From Anaeramoeba flamelloides (lineage: Eukaryota; Metamonada; Anaeramoebidae): DNA of 64,000 bases. Below are positions 47,253 to 59,800 of this stretch, in pieces; the first letter of the stretch is position 1, and every line of letters begins with the position of its first letter. The position numbers and the translations under genes were made by a program. Location of the stretch: contig JANTQA010000026.1 in NCBI GenBank assembly GCA_027625915.1, forward strand, positions 7,316,001-7,380,000. Direction: 5' to 3'. The notes below the pieces were generated by a model. The model ran no database searches. It was not told the origin of the DNA and saw only the letters and a list, made by a program, of their open reading frames with translations.

Positions 47253-48287
47253 AACTCAATTCCAAAAAATGGGACACAAAAAAAAATTACATTAATAAAA
47301 ATATACTCCAAAATACATGATACTTGAACATTAAAATAATAAAAGACCCGAAAATATTTAATTAATTCTATTTATATATTTTATAGTAAATTTAAAATTC
47401 AATTCGAAAAATAAAAAAGAAAAAATAAAAAAAGGTGATCCCCTATTTTTGGAACACGGTTACCAAAAAATCCATTTTTATTGAAAGAAAAATTAATAAA
47501 AATTATTAATAGATTCAGCTTGTCTTTTGATAACTAAATCTATCCTTTTAAATATAGAGTTTACTAATTATCTTAGGTTTCCCAACTCAAAGTATTTCAT
47601 ACATTAGTGAAAATTTTAAAAATTCTTCTTCGTTTTTTGGTTACAGTTTTTCAGTTTAGTATCCATAAATTCCCAATTGGATTTAAATTTGTGGAATTGG
47701 GGGTCAAGGGTCCAGAACATTACATCCCCAATTTAAGTATGTTTGAGTTTTTTTTTTGAGGTATGTGGACAAGCTCCATCCTTTTGGAAAATCCATTTCA
47801 ACACACTATATTCTGAATTAGCGAGTTGAATTACATTTGATTTTTTTGATAATATCATTAATAATACATTCAGTATTCACACTTCCATTAATAATAATAA
47901 GGTCTGTTTGTAGGCCATGTGTCCTAGCACACCATATCATGATTTTTTTTCAAAAAAATTTTTTCTCGATAAAAAAAGAATCTTTTTTCTTTTTGAGAGA
48001 AAAAAAAAAAATTTTTTTTTGTGATCAGAATGAAAACTTTTAAATTTCCTTTTAAAACGATTTTGAGATTTTCGAAAAGTTTTGAAAAAAAAAAGAAAAT
48101 TTTTTTTTTCAATTGAAAAATCAAAAATCAAAAAATAATTAAAAAAAAAAATGATAGATAATTAACTTTAAAATTATTTACATTGATTGTTAATATCTAA
48201 TGTTTCTATTTAAGAGTCAAATATCACTTTTCTTGGAATTAAATTGATTTTGAAGGTGTGCCCCAATTTTTGGAATTGAGTTTATTT
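47253..48287 (-). mobile_element. Decayed Tc1/mariner transposon
   Basis: The ends TAAACTCAATTCCAAAAAAT and CAATTTTTGGAATTGAGTTT are inverted repeats about 1.03 kb apart. Between them, on the minus strand, is a Tc1/mariner transposase C terminus in broken frames: FQKDGACPHTSKKK (about 47788-47750) and PNSTNLNPIGNLWI (about 47706-47660). These match the family's QQDGAPxHxS and SPDLNPIENLW. The catalytic domain is worn by stops and frame changes. The ends resemble those of the shorter elements at 18899, 25868, 39571, 55990 and 58060. Confidence 0.8.
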
Positions 48288-48319
48288 TTAACTTGTTCTT
48301 TTATTAATAATTTTTTAAA

Positions 48320-48698
48320 TGAACAAGAGTCAATATGGATTGTTATAAAAAATAGAGATTTTTTACAATTTTAGTGAAAAATATGGATTTCAATGCAATT
48401 ACCCACAATTTGGTAATAATAAACGAAACCCCGATTTTTATTTTTGATCTCAATGGGATTTTCAATATAAAATCATTTGGCAAATACCAATTCTTTATTT
48501 GAAAAATGATTTTTTTTTTTAGATTTGATAGATTGTTATTAACCAAACGATTTTTTGATGAAATATATTACACTATTAAGAGAATCTAATATTATATTTC
48601 CTATTACCAAAATTTGGATAATTATATAAAACTCTTTATTTATCCGAAAAATTACAAAAACTATATTATTTTAAAACATTCATATTTACTCTTGTGTG
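48320..48698. repeat. ACAAGAGT inverted-repeat element, copy 1
   Basis: The ends AACAAGAGTCAATATGGATT and CATATTTACTCTTGTGTGAT are imperfect inverted repeats. Internal blocks (TTGGTAATA...TTTATTTTTGATCTCAA and CATTTGGCAAATACC) are shared with 62197-62574. Confidence 0.6.
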
Positions 48699-49297
48699 AT
48701 TGTTATTTATTGGTAAATTGTATTTCAGCCTTCTGTGTAATAAAAGTGGGATAGTACCCCCCCCCCCCCCTATTTTAAAGGGAAAATGATATTATATTCA
48801 GAGTATTCAAAATAGAAGAACAAAATGAACTTAGTACAAACTGCTTAAATTTAATTTTTTCATTTTGTTTTTTTAGATTAGGAAAAGGAATCATAAAAAT
48901 TTTTTCAGATTGAAAATTTTTAATTGTAGATCCTTAGTAAAAAATGTAATAATTTATTATTCAATAATTGTTATTATGATTTTTAATAGATATTTAAACT
49001 GTATTTCACTTCTCTCATTTACTTACAATAACAACATACCTAAATTGTAGAAAAATCTAGTATGAGACAAACCCCTTATTAACTAATCAATTCTTTTTAT
49101 GGGAACAATTAATGTCAATCACCAGAGAAGGTTGAGGTCAAAGTTTATTGTTCTTGGGTATACCAAGATTAGTGCTACATTGATCAAATGATTCTAAAAA
49201 ATCGTATAGTCCTTTTGTAATATTTGTTGATCTTATCAATTAAAAATGATACTAGTATTAGTAAAAAACTCATCAATTACAGAATAATTTCTACATT

Positions 49298-49531
49298 TCA
49301 CCCCAAATTTAAAGGTAGGTTATCAATAATCAGACTCCAAATTTGATAAATATTTGTTGTAAATTTGTACGAAGTTGAGAAAATAAGCAATATATTTTTC
49401 TTGAGAGGATGATATTTATATCCCCCAATAAAAAAAATATTTTGGTTGTTGTAAAAACAATGAGTCATGTTGTGTGAGTTATTATTTGTTGAAATAGTGC
49501 GGATCTTGAAGGAAAAAAAATAAAAACACAA
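49298..49531 (-). pseudogene. Possible Kelch-like exon or remnant
   Basis: The minus-strand frame contains SHNMTHCFYNNQNIFFIGGY followed by a hydrophobic strand and an IYQIWSLI stretch, the pattern of a single Kelch blade (H, then GG, then Trp). A TTTCCTTCAAG before ATCCGC could be an acceptor. Only one blade is visible and no neighbouring exon was found. It may be a gene fragment or chance. Confidence 0.2.
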
Positions 49532-51196
49532 AAAATAAATAAAAATTCTTGAAAGTTTATACTTCTTTTTAGTTCTTTAAAGCTTGACAATTTTTTGTAT
49601 TCTTTAAAAATGTTTTAAAATAACAGACTCTAAACTCAAAAAGTAATTGTTACTAAATGTCAACCTTTTTAAAAAGTTATTTATTCCACCCCCTTTAAAC
49701 TCTCAAAATAAACTAAAACTCATTAATAACAACACATTTTAAAATTTATTTTTTTTGAAGAAAAAACAGAACAGGTTAATTAAAATCTCGATAAAATTCA
49801 CATTTCTTCCATTCCCTTAACACATCGATTTTTAATATTTAGATACCATTTCCAAGAACTGAGCTATTTATTTCTCAAAAAAACCAAAAAAAAAAAGAGA
49901 AAAATTCAATAATACTCATAATCAGTAGAGTATTATTAAATAAAGATCTTTTTTCTAGAAATAACCAATTTAAATATAACTAGAAAAAGGGTTATTTTTT
50001 TATCATTTTTCTATAGATTAGGTTTCAAAAAAATGATAACTTTCTAAAATATGTGGAGAAATGTAGATTAGTAGCTAAAAAATTCTTTTTTTTAAAACAA
50101 AATTAAATATTTAACCAATAGATTTTTTTTTTTCACAAATTATTTCTGAAAGATTTGGTATATATATTGATACTTAAAATTCGCTTTATCAAAAGAAAAT
50201 AACATTAATAGGTCTTTGGGGTTTTATTTTGATGATTATTGAGTTAATCTTTGGAATTAATAAAATAAAAAATAGTTACTTTCGGAAGTTCTAAATATGA
50301 ATTATAAAATCCCATCATACTATTATTTTGAGTTTTTATTTTTTAGATTTGGAAAAGGAATTGAACAAAACAATTCCAAAATGAAAATTTTTTAATAATA
50401 ATCATTATTAAAAAATGTAAATAATTTATTGTGCAATAAGATTTATAATAGATTTTATAGAAACTATTTGAGTCATGGTACATTGATACAATTTTACACC
50501 CAATTACAACCTATTTTGATTATAGAGAAATCTATGGCGATTGTAATCCCTTAAAAGTAAAATTTTTCTAAAAGGCATTTGAAGAATTAAATCTTTTGTA
50601 GCATTTGTATTTAAAAATTGACTGTTTTGAAAATAAAAATGTCTTTACTTTGGTCTTATATATCTTAGCCAATGGCATAAAAATGTTTTACAGATTAAAA
50701 ATTTTTTTTTTTTATATTTGTTCAAATATAAGATCTAATTCAGTACTCAATGAGATAATCTACCTATTGTCGACTGAAAAATCAATTGAACAAAATTTTC
50801 ATTTCACCTTTCCAAAAAAATTTTTGAAAAGTCAATAGAAAGTTTAAATTCCATTAATTCTTCAAAGAAACTTTTAGAATTGGGGACTTTGATGATTTAT
50901 TTTTACTTTTTTTTTTTTTGAAAAGTTAATCGAAAAATTGATAATTTTATTCTACAATTAAGAGTTTGATAGTAAAAAATTTTGAAGTTAACTATTTTCA
51001 AGATTTTAGAGTATTCTTTGAATTATGGATTGAATTTATTGTAAATTTTTTCTTATTATCATATCACTTCAACAAATATACTATTTTTTTTTTTGATAAC
51101 AAAAATGTTACTCACATCGACTCTTTTTCTGAGTGAAAAAATTCAATTAGATCTTTCTGATTTTCAGAATTTTCTTTTTTAATAATAAAACTTTAA

Positions 51197-51749
51197 GGTT
51201 TACAATCCCTGAAACTGGAAAGAAGATTATCTTGTATTGGGTGTGTCAACTTGTTATTTTGGTTCTTAGCTGATCGATCCACAACTAAGTTTGGATCGTA
51301 TAGGTGGTTGAAAAAGGCTATTTTTGTGATTTTATTTTTTTTTTTTCCGAAATCCAGATTGACGAGTCTAAGATTAATTAATTGGAAGATATTTAATTAG
51401 TGATTGAGTTTTTTGTTTTCTATGTTGAAATTTTTATTTACGCTTTGTATTATTTGATGCTTGTAAAAAAAAATTTGTTTTATTTACTCCTAACTCTGTA
51501 AAAGGAAAATAATAATTTCAATTGACAACCCAAAAATTAACTCTTTCAATTCAATACCTTCCAATCAATTAATCTTAGACTCGTCAATCTGGATTTCGGA
51601 AAAAAAAAAAATAAAATCACAAAAATAGCCTTTTTCAACCACCTATACGATCCAAACTTAGTTGTGGATCGATCAGCTAAGAACCAAAATAACAAGTTGA
51701 CACACCCAATACATGATAATCTTTTTTCCAGTTTCAGGGATTGTAAACC
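51197..51749. repeat. TTAA-flanked 553-bp element with ~197-bp inverted arms
   Basis: The left arm 51197-51393 and right arm 51553-51749 are nearly perfect reverse complements beginning GGTTTACAATCCCTGAAACT, around a 160-bp centre. TTAA stands on both sides (51193-51196 and 51750-51753), the target duplication of piggyBac-superfamily elements. No frame is open, so this is a non-autonomous or foldback form. Confidence 0.8.
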
Positions 51750-53020
51750 TTAAGAAACCGAACACTTATTGAAATATTGTTTATTGGAAGTTTCTTTCAT
51801 GTTAATGTTGGGTTCTTCTAGAAAAAAGAGAGATTGTTAATAGTTTGTAAATAAGTCCATATCGGTCTACAAGTATTTTTTTCACAACAGTTTGAAAAAA
51901 ACAACTTTTTGGAATTTTTTTCTATCACTTCTTTTTACTTGTACAAAAGTATTTTTGACTAAATGTAACAAGGTACCCAATTCTCTTTTGTTGTAGCAAA
52001 TAATTATTTGACTTAATTTCCTCTTACTTGGGAATAATTGTTACAATATTTTAATTGTGATTTTTATTCAAAACTCAAGAAAAAAAATCTTTTTTTAAAA
52101 ATGCCCCTCAATTTTTAACTAGTTATTTTTCATACCGCTTCAGGCTTAACCTTCTTTCTTCAGTATTTTCGCCCCCAGAATAGAAATTGGGTTCCCAAAT
52201 GATTTGATCAAGTTCTTTAAAGATCACCAAATATTTTTTTTCTTGTTCTTTTTTGTTAGAGTTCTTGTAACATTTTACCTCACAAAAAGAAAAATTCCTT
52301 TTTTTTTAATCGACTAAATTTCCCACAAAGCAAATGATGGGTGTTTGTATTTAAAATTTAATTTTGAGCACACACAACCAATTGAAGCCATTTGTTCACA
52401 CTAAAAAGTAGATTGTTCTACTTTCCATTTTAAAAAAAAAGGTTCAAAAATAGTGAAAAAAATTAAACAGCAAAAACAACTAGGTTTTGTTTGAGGTAAA
52501 ACTTTCAATCCTCAAATTTACAATTGATAGACAAAAACCCCAAAACGAATTTAGTTGAACAAAATCCACATCATAATTTGAAAAAAGAAGAAAAATAAAT
52601 TGTTAGAGCAATTCAGTTCAACTATTTACGTTCAACAAAAGTCAACATTTACAGGATTTTTATCAAAACAAATTATTTTTTGTACAAGCTTTGTGATTTA
52701 AAATCGATAATGTAATATTAAAAAAGGATGTTACCAATACCCAACAAATTCAATAAGTGCTAAATCAAAGAAATGTTTGAAGAATGAATTTATTATTTTT
52801 TTATTTTTCAAACTCTTCTAATTTTTTTTGATAACTAGTGTGAACTAATCTGATCAAATTTATTATTTGGGTTGCAAAACAAAAGGTCTATTTTAATCCA
52901 ATAAAATATAATGTCACTCACTGCTCTTGCAAAAATAGCTTCTGCTCGATTAAATATCTTGACTGGTAATTTTTTTTTTTTTACACTGATTTTACCTTCG
53001 CAGACTGTTTTTTTCATTTA

Positions 53021-55201
53021 ATGTTTTTTTTTACTTTTCGACTTTTAATTTTTGGAAAACATAACAAAGAACAAGACGATCAAACGGCTTTTTCAATCGA
53101 AAATAAGAGTTGTTGCAACAACAAGGAAAGCAATGTAAAAACCAAAAACGAGAACAACAACAACGACTCTAATAATTTTAACAAAAATAATTCTAATGAC
53201 TTGCATTTAACAAGCCCGAATTTGTTGAATTTATTTTTTGATCTTCAACAAAACAATTTCCGTCCACGGAAACGATCAGCCGAAGAAGAAGGTAAAAAGA
53301 GTTTAAACACCAAAAAACCCCGAAAAGAAAAAGATGTACCTAATTTGCAACCAAACGTCAATTTTGATTTCCAAAACAAGATCATTCAAAACTCAATCAA
53401 CGCAATCCAAAAAAAGAATTCGGAGATCAGTGCAAAAGAAGCGTTTTTAAAAATCATTGACAATGAGCTTCTCGAATATTTTTTGAATGTCTTAAATGAA
53501 CAATTAAAAATTATCCAAAATTCAAAAAAAAATAACACAAAAAAGGGTATGTCAAAAAGCAAAACAATCAAACCAAAAAGCATTACGAAACAAATGTTTT
53601 TTAGTTTTTTTTCTGTTATTATCAAAATGGGCATCTATCCGAAATCGGAATTAAAAAAATATTGGGAGAATAACCCATGGATTTTGGTGAACAAATTTAT
53701 CAAAAAGCAACTCTCAAGAGATCTGTTTCTCAGTATTCACCGTTGTTGGAATGAGTGTAATGAAGAAATGATTGATAGCATATTGAATATTATGAAAATT
53801 AAATGCCAAAAGGCTTGGGATTTGACTATCAGCATTTCCCAAAAAATGAACAATAATCGAGCTGGCAACAACATAGAAATTGAAGATATTGGAAACGAAA
53901 ATAAAATAGGTATGAAAAAGGGGATGGGAATGGAAATGGGAATTGAAAAAGAAAAGATATTACAAAGTGATCAAACAAATGGTAAAAAGGAAAAAGAAAA
54001 AGAAAAGGAAAAGGAAAACGTGAACACAATTAACAAAAAATGTGTTTTTGTAATTATTTTAGAAAGAAAACCAAAACCAATTTACTTAAAGGCGTTTACA
54101 ATCTCAAAAGAGTTTGGTTATATTTATTCTTGGGAGCTTTTTTATGGCTCTGAGCAGATCACCGACTTAACTTTGTCTCAATTATTAACGAAGGTGATCA
54201 GAAAAAAAAAAGAGAGCGATCCAAATTTTAAAGTTTTTACGAACCATTGTTGTGGATCTTTAAAAAACCCCAAATTTTTAACAGCAAAAAAAAATAGATA
54301 TCCCAAAACGTATCCAAAAGATGAAACAATCGATTTTTTTAATAAATGTTGTAATGAGTTAATGTACGATAAAGAATCGCACTGCTGTTTAGATATACTT
54401 GAACAAGAACATATAAAACCAAGACATAATGAAGACGAAAAAAACATTGGAACAGGAAAAGGAAAAGGGAAAGGAAAAGGCAAAAAGACTGGTGGTGAAA
54501 TGGAAAATAAAAATCTTCACAAAAGTTGCCATGATCACAATGGTATTGATCATGATATCACTTCGTATTTATTTCCCCATAAGCACTCAACTTGGAAAAG
54601 AGCCATTTTATATATGTTTTTTAAAGTTATGATTCATAACGCCAAGCTCATTCAAGAAAAAATTAATAACAACAAAAAATCGCTGATGAATTTTATGCAC
54701 GAATTGTCTGATCAATTGAGTTGTGACTCCACACAAGAAACTAATATTAAGGCATTTTCAAATATCTACTTGAAAAAACAACAACAAAAAAAAAAGCCAA
54801 AACAGAAGCAGAAGCATAAACACCACCAACAGCAACCCCTACAACAACAACAGCAGCAGCAACAACAAATACTCCAACAACAACAACAGCAAATACAAAT
54901 CCAACAGCAAAAACAACAAGAACACCTCCATCAAAAGCAATTTTTACAGCAATTACAACAATTGCAGCAACTGCAGCAGCAGCAACAACAAATCCAACAA
55001 CTACAAACAATAGAACACAAATTAATTGGCAAACAAAGCCGAAAAGACTGCTTTTATTGCAGACGCTTTTATAAAAAATCCTCTTCTACAACACTAAAAT
55101 GTTGTGGTTGCAATCTTTTCTTTCATAAGAAATGCTATCGTGAACTCCATTGTAATAAAAATACTTTATTAAAACAATTAATGATGTGTGATAAAGTATA
55201 A
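53021..55201 (+). CDS. piggyBac-transposase-derived protein (PGBD-like)
   Basis: An intact 726-aa frame. Residues about 193-255 (FFSFFSVIIKMGIYPKSELKKYWENNPW... by parts) match the helical N-terminal region of piggyBac transposases, and KPKPIYLKAFTISKEFGYIY (about 350) matches the KPxKWGIK strand region. HNGIDHDITSY near 506 fits the third catalytic Asp region, and STWKRAILYMFFKVMIHNAK fits the conserved C-terminal helix. The end has a cysteine-rich domain (CFYC, CCGC, H, C, H at about 676-710) like the piggyBac end-binding domain. The first catalytic Asp (DE motif) is replaced by a K/E-rich insert and the second is not recognisable, so DNA cleavage is unlikely. K/G, K/E and Gln-rich tracts are inserted. 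No terminal repeats were found around the gene. This looks like a host-retained DNA-binding protein. Confidence 0.78.
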   Translation: MFFFTFRLLIFGKHNKEQDDQTAFSIENKSCCNNKESNVKTKNENNNNDSNNFNKNNSNDLHLTSPNLLNLFFDLQQNNFRPRKRSAEEEGKKSLNTKKPRKEKDVPNLQPNVNFDFQNKIIQNSINAIQKKNSEISAKEAFLKIIDNELLEYFLNVLNEQLKIIQNSKKNNTKKGMSKSKTIKPKSITKQMFFSFFSVIIKMGIYPKSELKKYWENNPWILVNKFIKKQLSRDLFLSIHRCWNECNEEMIDSILNIMKIKCQKAWDLTISISQKMNNNRAGNNIEIEDIGNENKIGMKKGMGMEMGIEKEKILQSDQTNGKKEKEKEKEKENVNTINKKCVFVIILERKPKPIYLKAFTISKEFGYIYSWELFYGSEQITDLTLSQLLTKVIRKKKESDPNFKVFTNHCCGSLKNPKFLTAKKNRYPKTYPKDETIDFFNKCCNELMYDKESHCCLDILEQEHIKPRHNEDEKNIGTGKGKGKGKGKKTGGEMENKNLHKSCHDHNGIDHDITSYLFPHKHSTWKRAILYMFFKVMIHNAKLIQEKINNNKKSLMNFMHELSDQLSCDSTQETNIKAFSNIYLKKQQQKKKPKQKQKHKHHQQQPLQQQQQQQQQILQQQQQQIQIQQQKQQEHLHQKQFLQQLQQLQQLQQQQQQIQQLQTIEHKLIGKQSRKDCFYCRRFYKKSSSTTLKCCGCNLFFHKKCYRELHCNKNTLLKQLMMCDKV

Positions 55202-56832
55202 TTCCTTTCAATTTTTCAATTTTTTATTTTTTTATTGTTTTTTTATCGATCTTTTAAAAAAAATAAAGAGTTGGTTTTGAGGTTTGCCTATAAATATAAG
55301 GTATATACCAATCCTTCTAATATTAATTATTTTTCATTGTAATAATTTATTACTGACATTCCTGCCCTTCCATGGAAATTTATAAGACATAGAAATTGGC
55401 TATCTATTATACAATTGTCTTTTCTGAAATAGAAAATTCAATTTCTACCATAAGATAAAATTTCCAACTTCTCTTACTTCATTAGAGATAATTTTTTTTA
55501 GTTTGTAATAAATAAATACAAAAATTAAATTTCAAAAGAAAATAAAGAGAATAAAATTGAAAGTTTTTTGAATCATTGTTTTTAAATTGCTAAAAAAAAA
55601 TGTTTTTGCTATTTTGGAAATTGGAGATCTGGATTAATTTAAGTTTTTTTATCGATTTTTTTCTCAGTTTCCCAAACCAAAGAATAATAACATGGTTTTT
55701 TTTTTCTGATATTTAAGGGGGGATTTTTAATTCCTCTTGTTTGACCTAAAAAAATGGATAACTTATTTTTAATCTTTTATTATAAATTTTTAGGTTTATA
55801 ATAAACTTTAATAACAATTTTACTGTTTATCATATAGGATAAAATTTCATATTAGAAAATCAATTTCTATGTCTGATAAATTTTCTGATAAGGTTCGAAT
55901 GGATGAATAATTTGAAAAATTTTGTTTGAATAAAAACAAAAACATACAATAATAAAAACTTTTTTTTAAAAAGTATTTTTTCCAGATTCTAATATAAAAC
56001 AACATTTAAGTAACCTAGTATTAATGTTTTTATAAGTAATCATTTTAAACCAAATAAAAGAAAAAAAAATCAAAATGAAAAAAAATAAAAACAGATGAGT
56101 CCAAATAATTGTAATGAGCTAGAACAAAAAATATATTGGTAAATTTGTTGGAATTTCACCAACAATTGTTGATCGATCAAATGATAAGATATCATCAACC
56201 AATTGTATGTGAATTTTCTATTTAACAAACTCAACACTAACCTTCTATCAAACATTGAAAAAAAATTTCAGATCTAACGAAACAGATTACGTAACTTCAA
56301 AAAAGGATATGAAAACAAAACAAAAAAGACAAAAAATGAAATAGTTTGTAAAATCAAAATTCTTTCCAAATTGAATTTAAAATGTGGTATTGCTATTCTT
56401 TCCACTGTTTAAACTGTGTCCAAATTTTTTGAATATAGTTTATATATAATTTGATATTGTAAAAACACTTTAAACTTTAAAATGGTAAAAATATACTTAT
56501 ATCCCTCATTGTTTATTTTATAGGAAAAAAGATATAAACGAAACAAAGGAAACAGGGATTGAAATCATTTATAAAAAAAATTATCACTTTTCTCAGAAAA
56601 GGTATAAAAAAAATAGAAAAAATAGAAAATAATTAGATAAATTTAAAGTATTAGAATTATAAAATAAAAAAAAAAATTAATTTAAAATATCATTTAAAAT
56701 ATTTTAAAAATAATAAAAAGACAAACACCTATCAATGAAAATATTTTAATTCGAGTTAAAAGGGAATTATTGGGTAAAGATGATGTTTGTAATTTATAAT
56801 TTGAAAAAGAAGAACTCAATAAGAAAAATGTT
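55202..56832. other. Interval between convergent piggyBac-like and CDK genes
   Basis: Both genes end toward this region. It contains a Tc1/mariner-related repeat (55990-56450) and otherwise only AT-rich sequence. Confidence 0.6.
55990..56450. repeat. Tc1/mariner-related non-autonomous repeat, inverted copy
   Basis: It reads in reverse orientation to 25868-26425: GTTGATCGATCAAATGATAA and the ending TGTCCAAATTTTTTGAATAT are recognisable. The far left end is missing. Confidence 0.6.
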
Positions 56833-59800
56833 TTATTTTTTTTCCATTTTTTCTCTAATTTCATCAAAATATGGATGGTCCAATGCCTCTTTTGCCGAGA
56901 TTCTTTCTGTTGGGTTATAAACAAATATTTTTTCAAGTAAATCTAAAGCGTATTTATCAATTTCAAATTCCTCACCAATGATTTTCTGCATTGTTTTTTT
57001 CAACCCAACAGCAGAAAAGTTTGGGAAAATGGAAGAATGATTAGGAAATGATGTTATGCCAGGAAAAGTTTTTTCTGTTGGGTTGCCAAAGCATTTAAAA
57101 ATTTTAAAGATCAAGTCTATTTGAGAATCAGCTATATTTTTGAAAAAATAAATAAAATAAAAGAGAGAGAGAGGTATTTTATATTGACAAAAAAAAAGGG
57201 GGGGGGGGGATAAAATCTATGAAAAATAAACAATAATTGATAAAAAAATTGTTTTTGAAACCTTCTTACCTCGAAATAATGGGGTGTTCATTAATAATTC
57301 AGCAAAAATGGCACCGACTGACCACATATCAACGGGGGTAGAGTAACGTGTTACACCTAACAATATTTCTGGGGCACGATACCATAAAGTAACAACCTCT
57401 GGTGTATATTTATTAAGAGGTATAGAGAAAGATCTTGCAAGTCCAAAATCGCAAATTTTGATTACCCCTTCTTTATTTATTAATATATTCTGTGGTTTGA
57501 GATCTCGATGAAATACGCCGTTTGTATGACAATAAAGTAACCCTTGTAATATTTGAAACATATAACTCTTTTTTTTTTTTTTTTATTTATTTATTTTTAT
57601 TTGTTTTTATTTTGGGAAAGTTGTTATTTATAAAATTCATAAGAACATCATGAAATAGAAAATATTATAATATGAGGAAATGATTTCAAAAAAAAACAAG
57701 AATAAAACATAACGAAACAATAAACTCAGAAAAAAGAAAGTTTAAATTTAATTTTTTTCGCCTCTGAAAAGAGAATGTTGAAAATTCGATTTACTTTTAA
57801 ATTCAAAAAAAATGTATTTTTCAGTTTTTACCAGGATTTCCCTTCATTTTTATTTTTTTTAACTTGTTCTGAATAGAGAATGTTTTTTTTTTAAAATACC
57901 TTGAAAAAATATTGCCAAAAATTTTATCTTTGAAATGTTCTACGAAATGAAATTTATTCAAAGCAAAGTTTGTGAATTTAAAAAAAAATGAAATTTAATG
58001 ATTTTTTTTTTACATATTTTTTTGAATTTATCAGTATTTGGTCTAATAATATTAACAGGGTGTAGACACCATTCCTAAAATTTGGACACACCCAAAATTA
58101 AAAATATTCAAAAAAAAAAAACCCAATTTATAATATTTTTCCAAACCTAAGATAAAAACACATTTAAGTTGCCAAGTATTAATGTTTTTATAATTAATCA
58201 TTTTCATCCAATAAAAGAAAAATACGAAAAAACCCAAAATCAAAATAGGCAAAATTATTCACAATCCATTGATAAATTTGTTTAAATTTCACCAACAATA
58301 ATTAATCGATCAAATGATTAGATACCATCAACGAATTTTTTGAGATTTTTCTATTTAACAAACCCAACATTAACTTTCTACCAATAATTGGGAAAAAAAT
58401 CCCTGAACTACCTAAAGCCCGGTTATGTAACTGGAAAAATGAAACAAAACAAAAAAGACAGAAAATGAAAAATAGTTCATAAAATCAAAATTATTTTCAA
58501 ATTAAATTGAAAGTGTAATATTACTATTCTTTTAACCGTTTTAGTTGTATCCAAATTTTTGTATTTTGGTTTATTTTCAAATGGGGGTAAAAGACAAAAA
58601 AATTCGCCAAGAAGTGGGTTCAATTGACTTTTTTTAAAAAAATTTTAATTGTGTGAACCTTACTGAAAAAAAATATTTTTTGAGTGTTACAGGATATTGA
58701 AACTTTCAAACCAAAATATCATTCGCTGCTCTATTTATGAAAAGTAAATCAGAGTTGAATCTTCAATTTTTCAATTTTATGAACATTTTTTTTAATTAAG
58801 TTTTTAGTTTTATTAAAATATGTTTTTAGATCTAGTAATATGTTAATTGATGGAATTAATCAAAGAGTAAGCCAAACATTTAGCATGGGAAGGTGTGGAT
58901 TTGAAACAAATTTTTTCTTTTTGAATACCAAACATCAAAAAGAACACCTTTTCCAAATAAATTTGTTAAAATCAAAAATAATAATAAAAAATTCAACCAA
59001 AATTTCAAAGATTTTTTTTCGTTATCTTCTTAATTTGAATGAATCCAAACAATTTATAACCTGGAATTTCCGAACCCAGTTACTATTTATTATTCTTATA
59101 TAAAACCCTTTTTTACAAATTTTCTTTCAAAATTCGCTTTCAAAATATTTTTATCAAACTCGGCCAAAAAACAAAGAATACTATTTCAAAATTTAAAGTA
59201 CAAGAATTGATCAAATTATCAAAAGAAAAAAAAAAAAAACTATGAAAATTCAACCCAAAGAAAAATAAAAGAAGGTTAAATTTTTTTCAAGTATGATTCA
59301 TAATTATTTTGAGTCTTCGAATTGATCCAAAATAATGTGTTTTAAAATCAAACGAATTTCTTTCCCATAAATCTTTATTTCTGAAAAAGAGTAATTTAAA
59401 AAATATCCGATTTTCTTAAATAAAACTAGAATTAGATGAATATCAATGAAAATAGGATTTTTTAAATTCCTCAAAAAAAAAAAATATTAGAAATAAGAAG
59501 TAATTTATTAATCAATTTATTTATAAAATAAAACCTTTCCCATGAAGAATTAAAAATAAAACACAAGTAAAGAAGAAATAATTGTATCAAATGTTACAGA
59601 TAAGATCAAGAAATAAATGATTTATTTTTAATTTTTTTCCATTTTTCCCCTGGCTGAATCTTCTTTATATTGGGAATAAGAGTTACAAAGGTAAAAAATC
59701 AAGTAGTTACTTGTTAATACTGTGACACTGAAACACAAAAGTATGAGTAACTTGAAAATAAATTCGATAAACAAAGGCTAAAAATGACCAAAGGTTTAAA

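Larger units (their letters stand above)
46117..53020. other. Long gene-poor interval between CLASP and the piggyBac-like gene
   Basis: It contains MITEs at 46572-46734 and 48320-48698, a decayed Tc1/mariner (47253-48287), a C12 run at 48757, a Kelch-like exon-sized frame at 49298-49531, a pair of diverged repeats (48840-49010 and 50330-50470) and a TTAA-flanked palindrome (51197-51749). No complete gene is supported. Confidence 0.6.

Noticed and set aside
52835-53017. Minus-strand frame starting 3 bp from the piggyBac-like ATG, with a GTAAAA...CCAG mini-intron and a GTGAGT donor
   Set aside because: The peptide matches no family I know, the supposed intron would be about 33 bp and no further exon was found; the divergent ATG placement looks accidental.
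58840-59103. 87-codon plus-strand frame in CDK intron 2
   Set aside because: No family features; antisense to the kinase transcript and surrounded by repeats.
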